DNA of 64,000 nt from Spirosoma oryzae (GCF_003002825.1 NZ_PVTE01000004.1:186001-250000), one strand, 5' to 3'. Shown: positions 9,449-18,588, counted from the stretch's first letter. Notes: generated from the letters alone by a model not told the origin. Made by a program: numbers and translations.

Positions 9449-9838
9449 TGAAGCGAATTGGTAACTTCTACCCCGCCCACTCGTAGTAAAAACGGTACAA
9501 GAACTAGCTGAACTGTATCTGAATCAGTTGGGCCATTCCCTTCGTAGAGTCAAACCAGCAAGCGGTGTCAGTGAAGACTGGCACCGCTTGCTGGTTTAAA
9601 GTGCTCAACATAACGAGGGCTTACGACGCTGTAAACCAATTGGCTTACCGACAGATTTACAGAATTGGCAAGTAAGTTACCACTGAACATTTACCGAAAA
9701 TAACGAGTTTGCCGATTTTCAAAAATCTGCTAATTCCTACCGAAAACCCGACGCTAACCGTCATCCATCGAATTAGCCCCCACCACCCCTCCTCCAGAAG
9801 CCAACTTTGGTCAAGCAAACGCAAAAACGACCAAAGAA
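9449..9838. other. Intergenic region of about 390 bp
   Basis: No convincing gene. The region holds the strong hairpin at 9552-9597 and, downstream of it, AT-rich sequence that probably carries the promoter of the lipoprotein at 9839. I could not pick out a clear -33/-7 pair. A short open frame near 9465-9599 has no start codon. Confidence 0.6.
9552..9597. terminator. Hairpin, probable terminator of the glycosyltransferase operon
   Basis: Two 20-base arms, 9552-9571 and 9578-9597, pair with a single mismatch around a 6-base loop. The left arm starts AAACCAGCAAG and the right arm ends CTTGCTGGTTT, so the stem has A-runs on one side and T-runs on the other and could end transcription in either direction. 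It lies about 100 bp after the stop of the gene at 8312. Confidence 0.6.
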
Positions 9839-10768
9839 ATGCAACGCAACAACCGCTCCGCTGTTACCTTTATCTCCGCTACCAGCACCTTTTTAAAGAC
9901 CGGTATGATTGCTCTCTTCGCTAGTCTGATGCTTGCCAGCTGCGCCAAAGTCGACACTATCGCCCCCGCAGCAACTACCACCGAAGAACATTCCTCGGCC
10001 CGCGAAGACGCCAGCCTGCTCAACAGCGACAGCTTCGACAACACCAAGCTGGCTAACTTCTGGCACAAAGAACTCTGGACCCCAACGGCCGGCGTACTGT
10101 CGACGGAACAGCAGCGCGTAGGCAGCAAGTCGATGCGTTTCTCCTGGAAGCCCGCTCAGTACGATGGCACCAACACCACTCTGCACTCCGAACTTGCCTC
10201 TCAGTCACTGATCAACGGCGAAACCGAACGCTGGTATGGCTACAGCACCTACCTGCCCTCAGCATCGATGGCCAATGACACCGAGCCGGTTATCATCAGC
10301 CAGTGGCATGGGGTGCCCAATGACGGCGTGAGCCACACCGTACCCCCAATGGCCATTACCCTGGAAGCAGCAAACAAACTGACGCTAGTCTACCGGGCCT
10401 CAAGCAATCCTATCGTTAAAGTAATGCAACACCCTACCAGCCAGAAAATCATTGACCTGGGCACAGCCAGCTACGACAAGTGGGTCGACTACGTGGTACA
10501 CGTCAAGTGGGACGCAACGGGCAAAACGGGTGTGCTACAGGTTTGGCAGGACGGCGTACTAAAAGTCAACGAGCAGAATATCTCGATAGGCTACCCTGAA
10601 TTACAGCAGCCTTACTGGAAAGTGGGCCTGTATGCCTGGACGGGCAAGTCGACCCACAGCGAGCGGGTGGCCTTCTGCGACGAAGTTCGGATCGGTGGGG
10701 CCACGGCCAACTATGACTCGGTCAAGCCGGGTCGCGGCAACAACTCGGCCCGCATTCAGGCCAACTAA
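9839..10768 (+). CDS. Secreted lipoprotein, polysaccharide lyase/heparin lyase I-like
   Basis: A 309-residue protein with a long signal region and a lipobox LMLASC ending at about Cys38, so a lipoprotein, probably on the outer membrane. The mature part from about residue 60 looks like the jelly-roll polysaccharide-lyase family (heparin lyase I-like): FWHKELW, VGSKSMRFSW, ERWYGYSTYLPS, QWHG and KWVDYVVHVKW motifs, and a closing KVGLYAW. Such proteins cleave or bind uronic-acid polysaccharides. Standing between polysaccharide assembly genes and an AlgD-like dehydrogenase, it may trim the polymer made here. Substrate not determined. Confidence 0.75.
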   Translation: MQRNNRSAVTFISATSTFLKTGMIALFASLMLASCAKVDTIAPAATTTEEHSSAREDASLLNSDSFDNTKLANFWHKELWTPTAGVLSTEQQRVGSKSMRFSWKPAQYDGTNTTLHSELASQSLINGETERWYGYSTYLPSASMANDTEPVIISQWHGVPNDGVSHTVPPMAITLEAANKLTLVYRASSNPIVKVMQHPTSQKIIDLGTASYDKWVDYVVHVKWDATGKTGVLQVWQDGVLKVNEQNISIGYPELQQPYWKVGLYAWTGKSTHSERVAFCDEVRIGGATANYDSVKPGRGNNSARIQAN

Positions 10769-11178
10769 GCCAACCTCATAAAAATTACCCCCCACCGTAC
10801 TACATCGGGGCTGTGGTTAACTTCTGATCGGGAGTTAGCCGCAGCCCCATTTTTTGTATGCACCAGCTATCCGTACCACTCATTACCCGCTACGTCTACA
10901 CGAAATGCAGCCACTTTATGCGAACTGGCACAATTTTTACTATTACCAATAAAGCTAACTAATACTCCATTTTAATTTACTAAATTTATTTTTTATAAAC
11001 TTACGACTAACAGAAAGTCTGATTAATGCGTACTTTATACACAATGCATCTCACGAAATAACCTCATTGATTAGCACACATATCCTGCAACAGTGGGCAT
11101 AACAGGGCCTTGATCTGATTCTCCACTTTAGCAACCGACAACTCACCGTAACCTGACATCTCCCCCTATAAAGCTGAT
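10769..11178. other. Intergenic region of about 410 bp
   Basis: It contains the terminator at 10807-10855, followed by very AT-rich sequence (about 10930-11040) likely to hold the promoter of the heparinase-family gene. No open frame with coding character was found. Confidence 0.6.
10807..10855 (+). terminator. Rho-independent terminator after the lyase-like lipoprotein
   Basis: GC-rich arms at 10807-10821 (starting GGGGCTG) and 10834-10848 (ending CAGCCCC) pair over 15 bases with two G-U-type differences. The stem is followed by ATTTTTTG, a typical T-run. Confidence 0.85.
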
Positions 11179-13212
11179 ATGACGACTTTCCGCTGGTTTT
11201 ACAACCGATTACGCTCGATGTCGCCCGCCGAGGTTCTTTTTCGGACCCAGCAGTCTGTACAGAAACGGCGTGACAGAGCCCGGATGGGCTGGCTACCAGC
11301 AGTCCAGCTCGATAAACTGCCCCAGCCAATCCTGCCGTTCGACCCCGCGCAGCTGCCCCCGGTGCCGTTCCTGCCTGAGCAGCCTGTCTTCCGGCATACC
11401 ATCGACATTACCAAGCCGGTCGACTGGCATCTCGACGTCAGTACCGGGCAACGTTTTCCGCTCAGCTACGCGCATGATGTCGACGTACGGACCGGCCGAA
11501 GCGGCAGTGCAAAATATGCCTGGGAAATCAACCGGCTGCTGTTTTTGCCCCAGCTCGCCGTGCAATATCGGCAGACCGGTGATCGGTATTTCCTCGACCA
11601 GTTTGTAGCCGCTACCCTGTCGTGGCAAATCGAGAATCCGTATCTGACAGGACTCAACTGGTATAGCAACATTGAAGTGAATATCCGGCTGCTAAACTGG
11701 TTTGTCAGTTGGAACATTCTCGACGCGTCGGCCCTGGCAGCGGCCGATCCAGCCTTCCGCGATTTTGTCGACACCTGCTGGCTTCCACTTATTTACCAGC
11801 ACTGTACCTACAGTCGATCGAATCCGTCGTACTTCTCATCGGCCAATAATCACCTGATTGCCGAATATGCGGGTTTGTTTGTAGCCGCTTCGTTCTGGCA
11901 ATTTCCGGAATCGGCCGGTTGGGAAGCCTACGCCCGCAAAGGGCTCGAAACAGAAATCGTTCGGCAACACAGCGCCCAGGGTATCAACCGGGAAGAAGCG
12001 GCCGAATACATTCAGTTCATCACTGATTTTTTCCTGCTGGCCCAGGTCGTCGCCGACCGGTCGGGTAAACCGCTGTCGGCAACGTACCGGAACACGTTTC
12101 AACAGGTTCTTGCCTACATCGCTCAGTTCCTGGACGTTCGGGGTACGTTCCCGCGTTATGGCGACGAAGACGACGGTCGGGTGCTGATGCTCGAAGAATA
12201 CCGGCCTTTCAACAATTTCCGGTCGTTACTGGCGTCGGGGGCCATTCTCTTCGGTGATCCGCTGATGAAACAGCGGGCAGAAGAAAGCGACCGGCTAGGA
12301 TTCGATCTAAAGAATTACGTGCTGTTCGGGCAGGCCGGGCGCGACGCCTACGAAGCCGTCATTCCTTCCAACACCTTACAGGGCAGCAAGCTTTATCCCC
12401 GCGAAGGACATTTCATCTTCCGCAAGCAGACCCGCAGCGCTCACCAGACACAGCTCACCGAAACGTACATCCATGCCGATGCAGCTCCGCTGGGTTATCT
12501 GTCGATCGCAGCGCACGGACATGCCGATGCCCTGTCGTTCATGATGCACATCGACGGCTGTGTATTTCTGGCCGATCCGGGTACATACAGTTATCAGACC
12601 GACCCACTCTGGCGCAACTATTTCATCAGCACCCGCGCGCACAATACGGTCTGCATCGACGGGCAGAATCAGGCGCGGCAGGCCGGGGCCATGCTGTGGC
12701 TCGATCAGTACAAACCACTCGTACTCAACAGTCAGTCCGACGAGCAGGTCGACGAGCTGACGGCTACCCACAACGGTTACCGCTCGATCCGCTGCCAGCA
12801 CACCCGCTCACTGCGCTTCGAGAAAGATACCGATACACTGTACATCATCGACTATGTGTCGAATCTGGGAAAGCAGGCCCGGCAGGTCGAGGTCATGTTT
12901 CACGGTGGCCCTGCGATTCAGGTGCAGCAAAACGGGCAAACGTTCGTGCTGTCCCATCCCGATACGACCCGTCAGTTAACCATCGCTGTCGACGCAGCCT
13001 TGCAAACCGAGTGCATCACCGGCCAAACCGAGCCGGCACCACTAGGCTGGTATTCCGACGGTTTCTACCACCGCGCACCCAGCCCAACGCTGCGGACATG
13101 GTTGACATTATTACCGAATCAGTCTATTACGCTGCGCCATCGGCTTGTGGTGGGCGCTCCTACGCTGGCTCCGCCGGTACAGCAAACCAACACCATCAAC
13201 GCCTACGCCTGA
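11179..13212 (+). CDS. Heparinase II/III family protein
   Basis: A 677-residue protein with the two-part layout of this family: an alpha-helical toroid domain over about residues 60-340 (LNWYSNIEVNIRLLNW, SSANNHLIAE, NREEAAEYIQF) and a beta-sheet domain over about residues 380-650, containing AAHGHADALSFMMHIDG and the TYSYQTDPLWRNYF segment. Enzymes of this family are lyases on uronic-acid polysaccharides such as heparin and alginate. There is no signal peptide; the start MTTFRWFYNRLRSMSP is typical of members encoded inside exopolysaccharide loci. It is followed 48 bp later by the AlgD-like gene, so both probably handle the same uronic acid. Confidence 0.88.
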   Translation: MTTFRWFYNRLRSMSPAEVLFRTQQSVQKRRDRARMGWLPAVQLDKLPQPILPFDPAQLPPVPFLPEQPVFRHTIDITKPVDWHLDVSTGQRFPLSYAHDVDVRTGRSGSAKYAWEINRLLFLPQLAVQYRQTGDRYFLDQFVAATLSWQIENPYLTGLNWYSNIEVNIRLLNWFVSWNILDASALAAADPAFRDFVDTCWLPLIYQHCTYSRSNPSYFSSANNHLIAEYAGLFVAASFWQFPESAGWEAYARKGLETEIVRQHSAQGINREEAAEYIQFITDFFLLAQVVADRSGKPLSATYRNTFQQVLAYIAQFLDVRGTFPRYGDEDDGRVLMLEEYRPFNNFRSLLASGAILFGDPLMKQRAEESDRLGFDLKNYVLFGQAGRDAYEAVIPSNTLQGSKLYPREGHFIFRKQTRSAHQTQLTETYIHADAAPLGYLSIAAHGHADALSFMMHIDGCVFLADPGTYSYQTDPLWRNYFISTRAHNTVCIDGQNQARQAGAMLWLDQYKPLVLNSQSDEQVDELTATHNGYRSIRCQHTRSLRFEKDTDTLYIIDYVSNLGKQARQVEVMFHGGPAIQVQQNGQTFVLSHPDTTRQLTIAVDAALQTECITGQTEPAPLGWYSDGFYHRAPSPTLRTWLTLLPNQSITLRHRLVVGAPTLAPPVQQTNTINAYA

Positions 13213-13260
13213 CGTTTCCATCGCTTTAGTCAACTATCAATCAATACAACCGAACAGGTT

Positions 13261-14625
13261 ATGAACATCAGTATTTTCGGATTAGGCTATGTAGGCTGCG
13301 TTAGCCTCGGCTGCCTGGCGCAAAATGGCCATCAGGTCGTCGGCGTCGACGTCAACCAGACAAAAGTCAACCAAATCAATACGGGCCGGGCAACGATTAT
13401 CGAGAAAGATATCGACGCCATTATCGCCACACAGCACCTTCTGGGGCGCATCCGGGCGACGACCGATTTCCGGGAAGCCATCCTGAACACCGATCTGTCG
13501 ATCATCGCGGTCGGAACGCCAACGACGGCACAGGGGCATCTGAACCTCAGTTACATTATGGGCGTCGCCAGCCATTTCGGCGACGTGCTGCGGGAGAAAG
13601 TCGAACGGGCACCCGGCTCGTTCCACGTCGTGGCGCTACGGTCGACGGTTATGCCCGGCACCTGCGCCAAAATTGCGGCTATGATCGAGGATCGATCGGG
13701 TTTGCAGCGCGACGTCGATTTTGCGGTGGTAAGCAATCCCGAATTCCTGCGCGAAGGCACTGCCGTTCACGATTATTACCACCCACCGCTTACCCTGATC
13801 GGTACGGAATCGGAACGGGCGGCACAATTGGTTCGTCAGCTATACGATGAGCTGCCTGCCGACGTGATCGTGGCGGAAACCAAGACGGCCGAGATCATGA
13901 AGTACGTCAACAATACGTACCACGCGCTGAAAATTTCGTTTGCCAACGAGGTCGGGAACATCTGCTCGTCGCTGGGTATCGACTCGCACGAGGTTATGGA
14001 CATTTTCTGCCGGGACAAACAGCTCAATATCTCGAACTATTACTTCAAACCGGGCTTTGCCTACGGGGGCTCGTGTCTGCCGAAAGACTTGAAAGGATTA
14101 CAGACGCTGGCCCACGACCTGTATTTGCAGGTACCGGTTATCAGCAGCATCCACCGGACCAACGAGATTCAGATGCAGCGGGCCATTGCGCTGCTGATGC
14201 GGTACAGCCACCGCAACATCGGTTTCCTCGGCATCGGCTTCAAGGCGGGCACCGACGACCTGCGGAACAGCCCCGCCGTCGACCTGGCCGAAACGCTGCT
14301 GGGAAAAGGCTTTGCGCTCAAAATCTACGACCGTAACGTACACACGTCCAAACTGACGGGTACCAACAAGGAGTATATCGATCAGCACATTCCGCACCTG
14401 TCGCGCCTGCTGGTGCAGGATGCCCGCGAACTCGTAAACTGGGCCGACGTGCTGGTCATCTGCACGAAAGAAAACGAGTTTATCGCCCTCGCTGAAGAAG
14501 CCACCGGCAAGGTCATTCTCGACCTTGTTCGACTGCCCATCGACATGGACGCCAGCAATCAGTACATCGGCATCAACTGGTCGCAGGAAGCAGCCGATGT
14601 CCCCACGACAGGCGTATTTCGGTAA
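13261..14625 (+). CDS. algD: GDP-mannose 6-dehydrogenase-like (UDP-glucose/GDP-mannose dehydrogenase family)
   Basis: A 454-residue NAD-dependent sugar-nucleotide 6-dehydrogenase. It has the Rossmann motif GLGYVG at residues 7-12, AVGTPT near 83, NPEFLREG near 160, and the catalytic cysteine at about residue 272 in GGSCLPKD. The stretch LNISNYYFKPGFAYGGSC and the later FKAGTDDLRNSP resemble AlgD more than UDP-glucose dehydrogenases, so the likely product is GDP-mannuronate for polymer synthesis. The length is close to AlgD. That the substrate is GDP-mannose is inferred from these motifs and needs testing. Confidence 0.8.
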   Translation: MNISIFGLGYVGCVSLGCLAQNGHQVVGVDVNQTKVNQINTGRATIIEKDIDAIIATQHLLGRIRATTDFREAILNTDLSIIAVGTPTTAQGHLNLSYIMGVASHFGDVLREKVERAPGSFHVVALRSTVMPGTCAKIAAMIEDRSGLQRDVDFAVVSNPEFLREGTAVHDYYHPPLTLIGTESERAAQLVRQLYDELPADVIVAETKTAEIMKYVNNTYHALKISFANEVGNICSSLGIDSHEVMDIFCRDKQLNISNYYFKPGFAYGGSCLPKDLKGLQTLAHDLYLQVPVISSIHRTNEIQMQRAIALLMRYSHRNIGFLGIGFKAGTDDLRNSPAVDLAETLLGKGFALKIYDRNVHTSKLTGTNKEYIDQHIPHLSRLLVQDARELVNWADVLVICTKENEFIALAEEATGKVILDLVRLPIDMDASNQYIGINWSQEAADVPTTGVFR

Positions 14626-14635
14626 ACGTTTTCAG

Positions 14636-14700
14636 TGTACGGTATTCGGTTTACGGTGGTGTGTACGGTGGCGTTGATTGTCGATCGGCCCACCGTACAC
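14636..14700. repeat. Intergenic palindromic repeat (GGTTTACGG family)
   Basis: Contains ATTCGGTTTACGG and an inverted pair of 11-base arms, GTGTACGGTGG at 14661-14671 against 14690-14700. It belongs to the same family as the repeats at 24617, 33006 and 43845. It creates a false upstream extension of the following glycosyltransferase. Confidence 0.65.
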
Positions 14701-14730
14701 CTGACCCCGACTACCAATTTTTCATTCCCT

Positions 14731-15993
14731 ATGCATACTCCCTCTTATTCTCATATTGCCGGAAAACACGTGCTCATCATCGTGGAAAATCTGCCGGTAC
14801 CGTTCGACCGGCGGGTGTGGCAGGAAGCCACGACCCTGCGTGAAGCCGGGGCCGACGTGAGCATCATCTGCCCGCGCATGAAAGGCTTTACCACGCCTTA
14901 CGAGCAGCTCGACGGCATCGACATTTACCGCCATCCACTCCCCGTTGAAGCGTCGGGACCGCTGGGCTACCTGATCGAATACGGCACGTCGATTTTCTGG
15001 TGGTACTGGTACGCCATCAGGATTTTCGCAAAAAAGCGGTTTCAGGTCATCCACGGTTGTAACCCGCCCGACCTGATCTTTACCGTCGCCTTACCGTTCA
15101 AATTACTGGGCGTCAAATACCTGTTCGATCACCACGACATCAACCCGGAGTTTTATATCGCCAAGTTCGAGCGGAAGGACTTTTTCTACCGGCTCATGCT
15201 GCTGTTCGAACGGATCACCTACCGCGTCGCCGACGTAAGCATTGCCACCAACGAGTCGTACCGGCAAATCGCCATTCAACGGGGTGGTATGAACCCTGAC
15301 GACGTGACGATTGTGCGCAGTGGCCCTAAACTCGACCGCCTGCGGATCATGCCGGGCGACGACGCCTGTAAAAAAGGTCGTCGATACCTGGTAGGCTACC
15401 TGGGGGTTATCTGTGAAAGCGAAGGAATCGATCTCCTGCTGGAAGCGGTGCAGAAGATTGTGGCCAAGCGGCAGGACGTTCAGTTCGCCATTGTCGGTGG
15501 TGGTACCAGTCTGGACGATATGAAGAAGCTGGCGGCCGACATGCAGTTGACCGACTACGTTGATTTCTACGGCCGCGTTCCCGACGAATTGCTGCTTAAG
15601 GTGCTTAACACAGCGGACGTCTGCGTGAATCCCGATCGACCCACCGAGATGAACAACCTCTCGACCATGAACAAGATCATGGAGTACATGGCCCTGAAAA
15701 AGCCCGTCGTTCAGTTCGATTTGAAAGAAGGACGCTTCTCGGCGCAGCAGGCTTCGCTCTACGCCGAACCGCACAACATTACCGACTTCGCCGATAAGAT
15801 CACATACCTGCTCGACAACGAAGCGGTGCGGCAGCAGATGGGCGAGTTTGGTTACAACCGCGTCCTGAACGAGTTGTCGTGGTCGCACGAGCGGGGTAAG
15901 TTGTTAGGCGTATACGACAAACTGCTCAGTACCTTCCGGCAACGTCAACCGGCCCCGCAACCCGTGTTATCGACACAGCCCGCTCGCGGATAA
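14731..15993 (+). CDS. Family 4 glycosyltransferase
   Basis: A 420-residue transferase. The N-terminal HVLIIVENLPVPFDRRVWQE is a hallmark of a GT4 subgroup common beside sugar-nucleotide dehydrogenases. Further on are FDHHDINPEFY near residue 133, YLVGYLGVICESEG near 220 and NPDRPTEMNNLSTMNK near residue 300. ATG at 14731 is chosen although the frame is open from 14635, because the upstream part encodes intergenic palindromic repeat sequence (14636-14700), not conserved protein. It lies about 105 bp after the AlgD-like gene and is the last gene of the locus. Confidence 0.88.
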   Translation: MHTPSYSHIAGKHVLIIVENLPVPFDRRVWQEATTLREAGADVSIICPRMKGFTTPYEQLDGIDIYRHPLPVEASGPLGYLIEYGTSIFWWYWYAIRIFAKKRFQVIHGCNPPDLIFTVALPFKLLGVKYLFDHHDINPEFYIAKFERKDFFYRLMLLFERITYRVADVSIATNESYRQIAIQRGGMNPDDVTIVRSGPKLDRLRIMPGDDACKKGRRYLVGYLGVICESEGIDLLLEAVQKIVAKRQDVQFAIVGGGTSLDDMKKLAADMQLTDYVDFYGRVPDELLLKVLNTADVCVNPDRPTEMNNLSTMNKIMEYMALKKPVVQFDLKEGRFSAQQASLYAEPHNITDFADKITYLLDNEAVRQQMGEFGYNRVLNELSWSHERGKLLGVYDKLLSTFRQRQPAPQPVLSTQPARG

Positions 15994-16001
15994 CAGGTTA
16001 T

Positions 16002-16071
16002 TATAGACAGGATTACAGGATTGACAGGATTTAAAATAACTAGTCCTATCAATCCCGTAATCCCGTCTATA
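16002..16071. repeat. Inverted repeat, ACAGGATTACAGGAT family, left flank of the ATPase gene
   Basis: Arms of 27 bases at 16002-16028 and 16045-16071 pair at 24 positions. The core is TATAGACAGGATTACAGG. The same family occurs at 17361-17428, on the other side of the ATPase gene. Confidence 0.85.
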
Positions 16072-16156
16072 CTCCTTTTGCTATAGAAAAGTCGACCAGT
16101 CTTGAATAAAAGTTTTTACTATTTTTAATCTTTACCTTAAAAATAGTACTACTAAA

Positions 16157-17338
16157 ATGACTTTTGAGCGCCATATTCTACCACTCTTGCGACAGCACCT
16201 GGATCGGAAACAGATTACGGTGCTGACGGGTATGCGCCGAACGGGCAAGACTACGCTGGTAAAACAATTGATGACGGAGTCGACAATTCGCCAAAAGCTG
16301 TATATTGATCTGGAGCGAATTGACAATCGCGCGCTTTGGTCCGAAACTAATTACGAGACAATTGTTCTGGCCCTGACGCAGCGTGGACTCCGCTTTGACG
16401 AACCCGTACTGATCGCGCTCGACGAAATTCAATTAGTCCCTAATCTGCCCAGCGTTCTCAAGTATTTATATGACACGTATTCGATCAAGTTTATCGTAAC
16501 TGGCTCTAGCGCTTACTACCTCAAAAATCAATTTACTGAATCGCTGGCAGGCCGAAAGAAGTTGTTCGACATCTATCCGCTTACCTTTGGCGAATTACTC
16601 ACGTTCAGGGGCGTTGAGGCCACCGCACTTGACTGGTCCACAGCATCACAATTTATTCGAGCAGAGTATGAACGACTCAAAGGCTATTACGAAGAATACG
16701 TTTTGTACGGTGGTTTCCCCGAAGTCGTATTAACAGAATCGATAGCTGACAAACTGGACTTGTTGAACGACATTCTCAGTTCATACGTCAATTTCGACAT
16801 CGTGACACTGGCCGACATTCGTAATCCAATCGATCTGTATAAATTGATTCGATTGCTGGCCGTGCGAATCGGGACTAAACTCGATGTGTCAAAGCTCACA
16901 AGCTTGACAAGCATGTCGAGACCGACCGTTGAAAACTACCTAGACTTACTGGAGCAAAGCTATCTAATTCGGACGATTCCTGTACTCGCCAAAAGCCCGG
17001 ACCGGGAGATTGTCAAAGCACGTAAGCTCTACTTTCTGGATAATGGCATTGCATCAATAGCGGCAGATCCGGGCAGCGGAGCCCGATTTGAAAATGCTGT
17101 TTTTAATCAACTGCTACACAGGGGAGCCGTAGCATACTATCAACTCAAAAGCGGACGAGAAATCGATTTTGTACTTGATCAAACGCTTGGCTTTGAAGTT
17201 AAGGAAACAGCCGCTGAAGGCGATTTGAAACAGCTACAGACCTTAGGCAAAAATCTGGACTTAACCCATCAGTATGTAGTAGGCAGACATCCACTCCGCG
17301 TTTTCGACGGATACATTTGGGGAGGCTCTATTCGATAA
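16157..17338 (+). CDS. ATPase with AAA_14 and DUF4143 domains
   Basis: A 393-residue protein. The N-terminal ATPase domain has a Walker A motif GMRRTGKTTL near residues 24-33 and a Walker B-like LIALDEIQLV near residue 90, then a TGSSAYYL sensor-like segment. The C-terminal DUF4143 part ends with GREIDFVLD followed by FEVKE near residues 334-350, the D-x-ExK arrangement of PD-(D/E)xK nuclease-like folds. The family is widespread and often carried on small variable islands; its cellular role is not established. It stands alone, bracketed by the two inverted repeats, and converges with the isomerase gene. Confidence 0.88.
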   Translation: MTFERHILPLLRQHLDRKQITVLTGMRRTGKTTLVKQLMTESTIRQKLYIDLERIDNRALWSETNYETIVLALTQRGLRFDEPVLIALDEIQLVPNLPSVLKYLYDTYSIKFIVTGSSAYYLKNQFTESLAGRKKLFDIYPLTFGELLTFRGVEATALDWSTASQFIRAEYERLKGYYEEYVLYGGFPEVVLTESIADKLDLLNDILSSYVNFDIVTLADIRNPIDLYKLIRLLAVRIGTKLDVSKLTSLTSMSRPTVENYLDLLEQSYLIRTIPVLAKSPDREIVKARKLYFLDNGIASIAADPGSGARFENAVFNQLLHRGAVAYYQLKSGREIDFVLDQTLGFEVKETAAEGDLKQLQTLGKNLDLTHQYVVGRHPLRVFDGYIWGGSIR

Positions 17339-17360
17339 TCATAGACAGACAGGATTCCTT

Positions 17361-17428
17361 GTAGATAGGATTGCAGGATTGACAGGATTAGGTATTTTGA
17401 ATCCTGTCAATCCTGCAATCCTGTCTAT
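17361..17428. repeat. Inverted repeat, ACAGGATTGCAGGAT family, right flank of the ATPase gene; probable bidirectional terminator
   Basis: Arms of 29 bases, 17361-17389 and 17400-17428, pair with two mismatches. A further partial copy (ATAGACAGACAGGATT) precedes it at 17341-17356. It sits between two convergent genes and could end transcription of both. Confidence 0.85.
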
Positions 17429-17434
17429 AAACCC

Positions 17435-18322
17435 TTACACGTTGATCTTGCCGAGGTTTTTGTAGCTCGTCGCGATGGCTTCCAGAGCGGGACCTTTGGT
17501 CTGATCCTGTTCGACGAAGTAGTGGGTCATACCCGCCGTTTTCTTCGCGTCGAAGATGCGCTGAAAATTGATCGATCCCGTCCCGACGGGGGCAAACGTA
17601 TGGTCGCCGTCTTTCTCCATGTCTTTCACGTGCCAGAGCGGATACCGGCCGGGACTCTTCTTGAACAACGCGACGGGGTCCTGTCCGGCGAAGGTAGCCC
17701 AGTACAGATCCAGCTCCAGCTTGACCAGCTTGGAATCGGTGTTTTTCAGCAGAATGTCGTATGGAATTTGCCCGTCCATGGCTTTGAATTCAAAGTCGTG
17801 GTTGTGGTAGCAAAACTGAATACCGGCCGCCTTACATACCTCCGCCGATTTGTTGAACAGGTCGGCAAATTCTTTGTAATCGTCCAGCTTGGTTCGTTCC
17901 TGTGGAAACAGGTAAGCGCAGACCATGTACTTCTGACCGAGTGTAGCCGCATCGTCAACGGCCTGCTTCCAACCGTCCAGCAGCGTTCCTTTTCCTTTCT
18001 GAACCTTACCCGTTGTGTAGTGCCCACTTGGTACGGCCAGGCCCAGGTCTTTGAGCAGCGCCTTCATTTCGGTAGCCGACTTGCCGAAGTACGTACCGTT
18101 GTAGCCAAACAGTTCGACCTCTTTGTAGCCAATTTTAGCCACCTGCCGTAGCGTTCCGTCGACGTCTTTGGCTAGTTCGTTTCGCAGCGTGTACAGTTGC
18201 AGACCAGCGTGCTGGGTAGCCGGAGCCGCGAGCAAATCCAGCCGGGGCAGTAAGGTTGCTGCGGTAGCCAGCGCACCGACTTTTAGAAAGTCGCGACGAG
18301 AATTCTTGTTAATCAGGGTCAT
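17435..18322 (-). CDS. Tat-exported sugar phosphate isomerase/epimerase-like TIM-barrel protein
   Basis: A 295-residue protein whose N-terminus has the twin-arginine motif SRRDFLK at residues 8-14 followed by a short hydrophobic stretch, so export through the Tat route is likely. The rest matches the xylose-isomerase-like TIM barrel family: LQLYTLRNEL near residue 40, YKEVELFGY, CYHNHDFEF near 168, LELDLYWATFAG near 200 and LWHVKDME near 230, with His and Glu/Asp metal ligands. Relatives act as epimerases or on 3-keto-sugars, and the gene is near a DUF1080-type protein, but the substrate is unknown. It is divergent from the oxidoreductase operon, with 266 bp between them. Confidence 0.85.
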   Translation of the reverse strand: MTLINKNSRRDFLKVGALATAATLLPRLDLLAAPATQHAGLQLYTLRNELAKDVDGTLRQVAKIGYKEVELFGYNGTYFGKSATEMKALLKDLGLAVPSGHYTTGKVQKGKGTLLDGWKQAVDDAATLGQKYMVCAYLFPQERTKLDDYKEFADLFNKSAEVCKAAGIQFCYHNHDFEFKAMDGQIPYDILLKNTDSKLVKLELDLYWATFAGQDPVALFKKSPGRYPLWHVKDMEKDGDHTFAPVGTGSINFQRIFDAKKTAGMTHYFVEQDQTKGPALEAIATSYKNLGKINV

Positions 18323-18588
18323 AGCGTTTGGTCGATTGATTTAAGTGAATGCGCTAGTCAGGCGGTCGTTAGCGCGTCCTGCGCATTTCGGCCCGTAAAT
18401 TAGGTCACTTACGCTGATAATAGTTTAAAGTCTTATTTAAATTCATTCTGTATTAAATCCAATATACGCTGACAGTCAGCTATATACACGAGTTAACCCA
18501 GCCATTTACTAGCGGTATAGCCGTATCCCCTGACAAAGTAGAGTTCCAGCAGTTTACTAGAGTATACCGTTAAAACCACCTCTGCTCT

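Noticed and set aside
9465..9599. Open frame of about 45 codons (VQELAELYLNQLGHSLRRV and on) in the intergenic region after the glycosyltransferase at 8312
   Set aside because: It has no start codon, its end is made of the hairpin arms, and I recognise no family. It might be a gene remnant, but nothing proves it.
15103..15888. 261-codon open frame on the minus strand across the glycosyltransferase at 14731
   Set aside because: It is fully antisense to a gene with strong family motifs. Long antisense frames are expected in GC-rich DNA, and the translation has no recognisable domain.
16002..17428. Flanking inverted repeats considered as ends of an insertion sequence
   Set aside because: The gene inside is an AAA/DUF4143 ATPase, not a transposase, each flank is itself palindromic, and no target-site duplication is visible.
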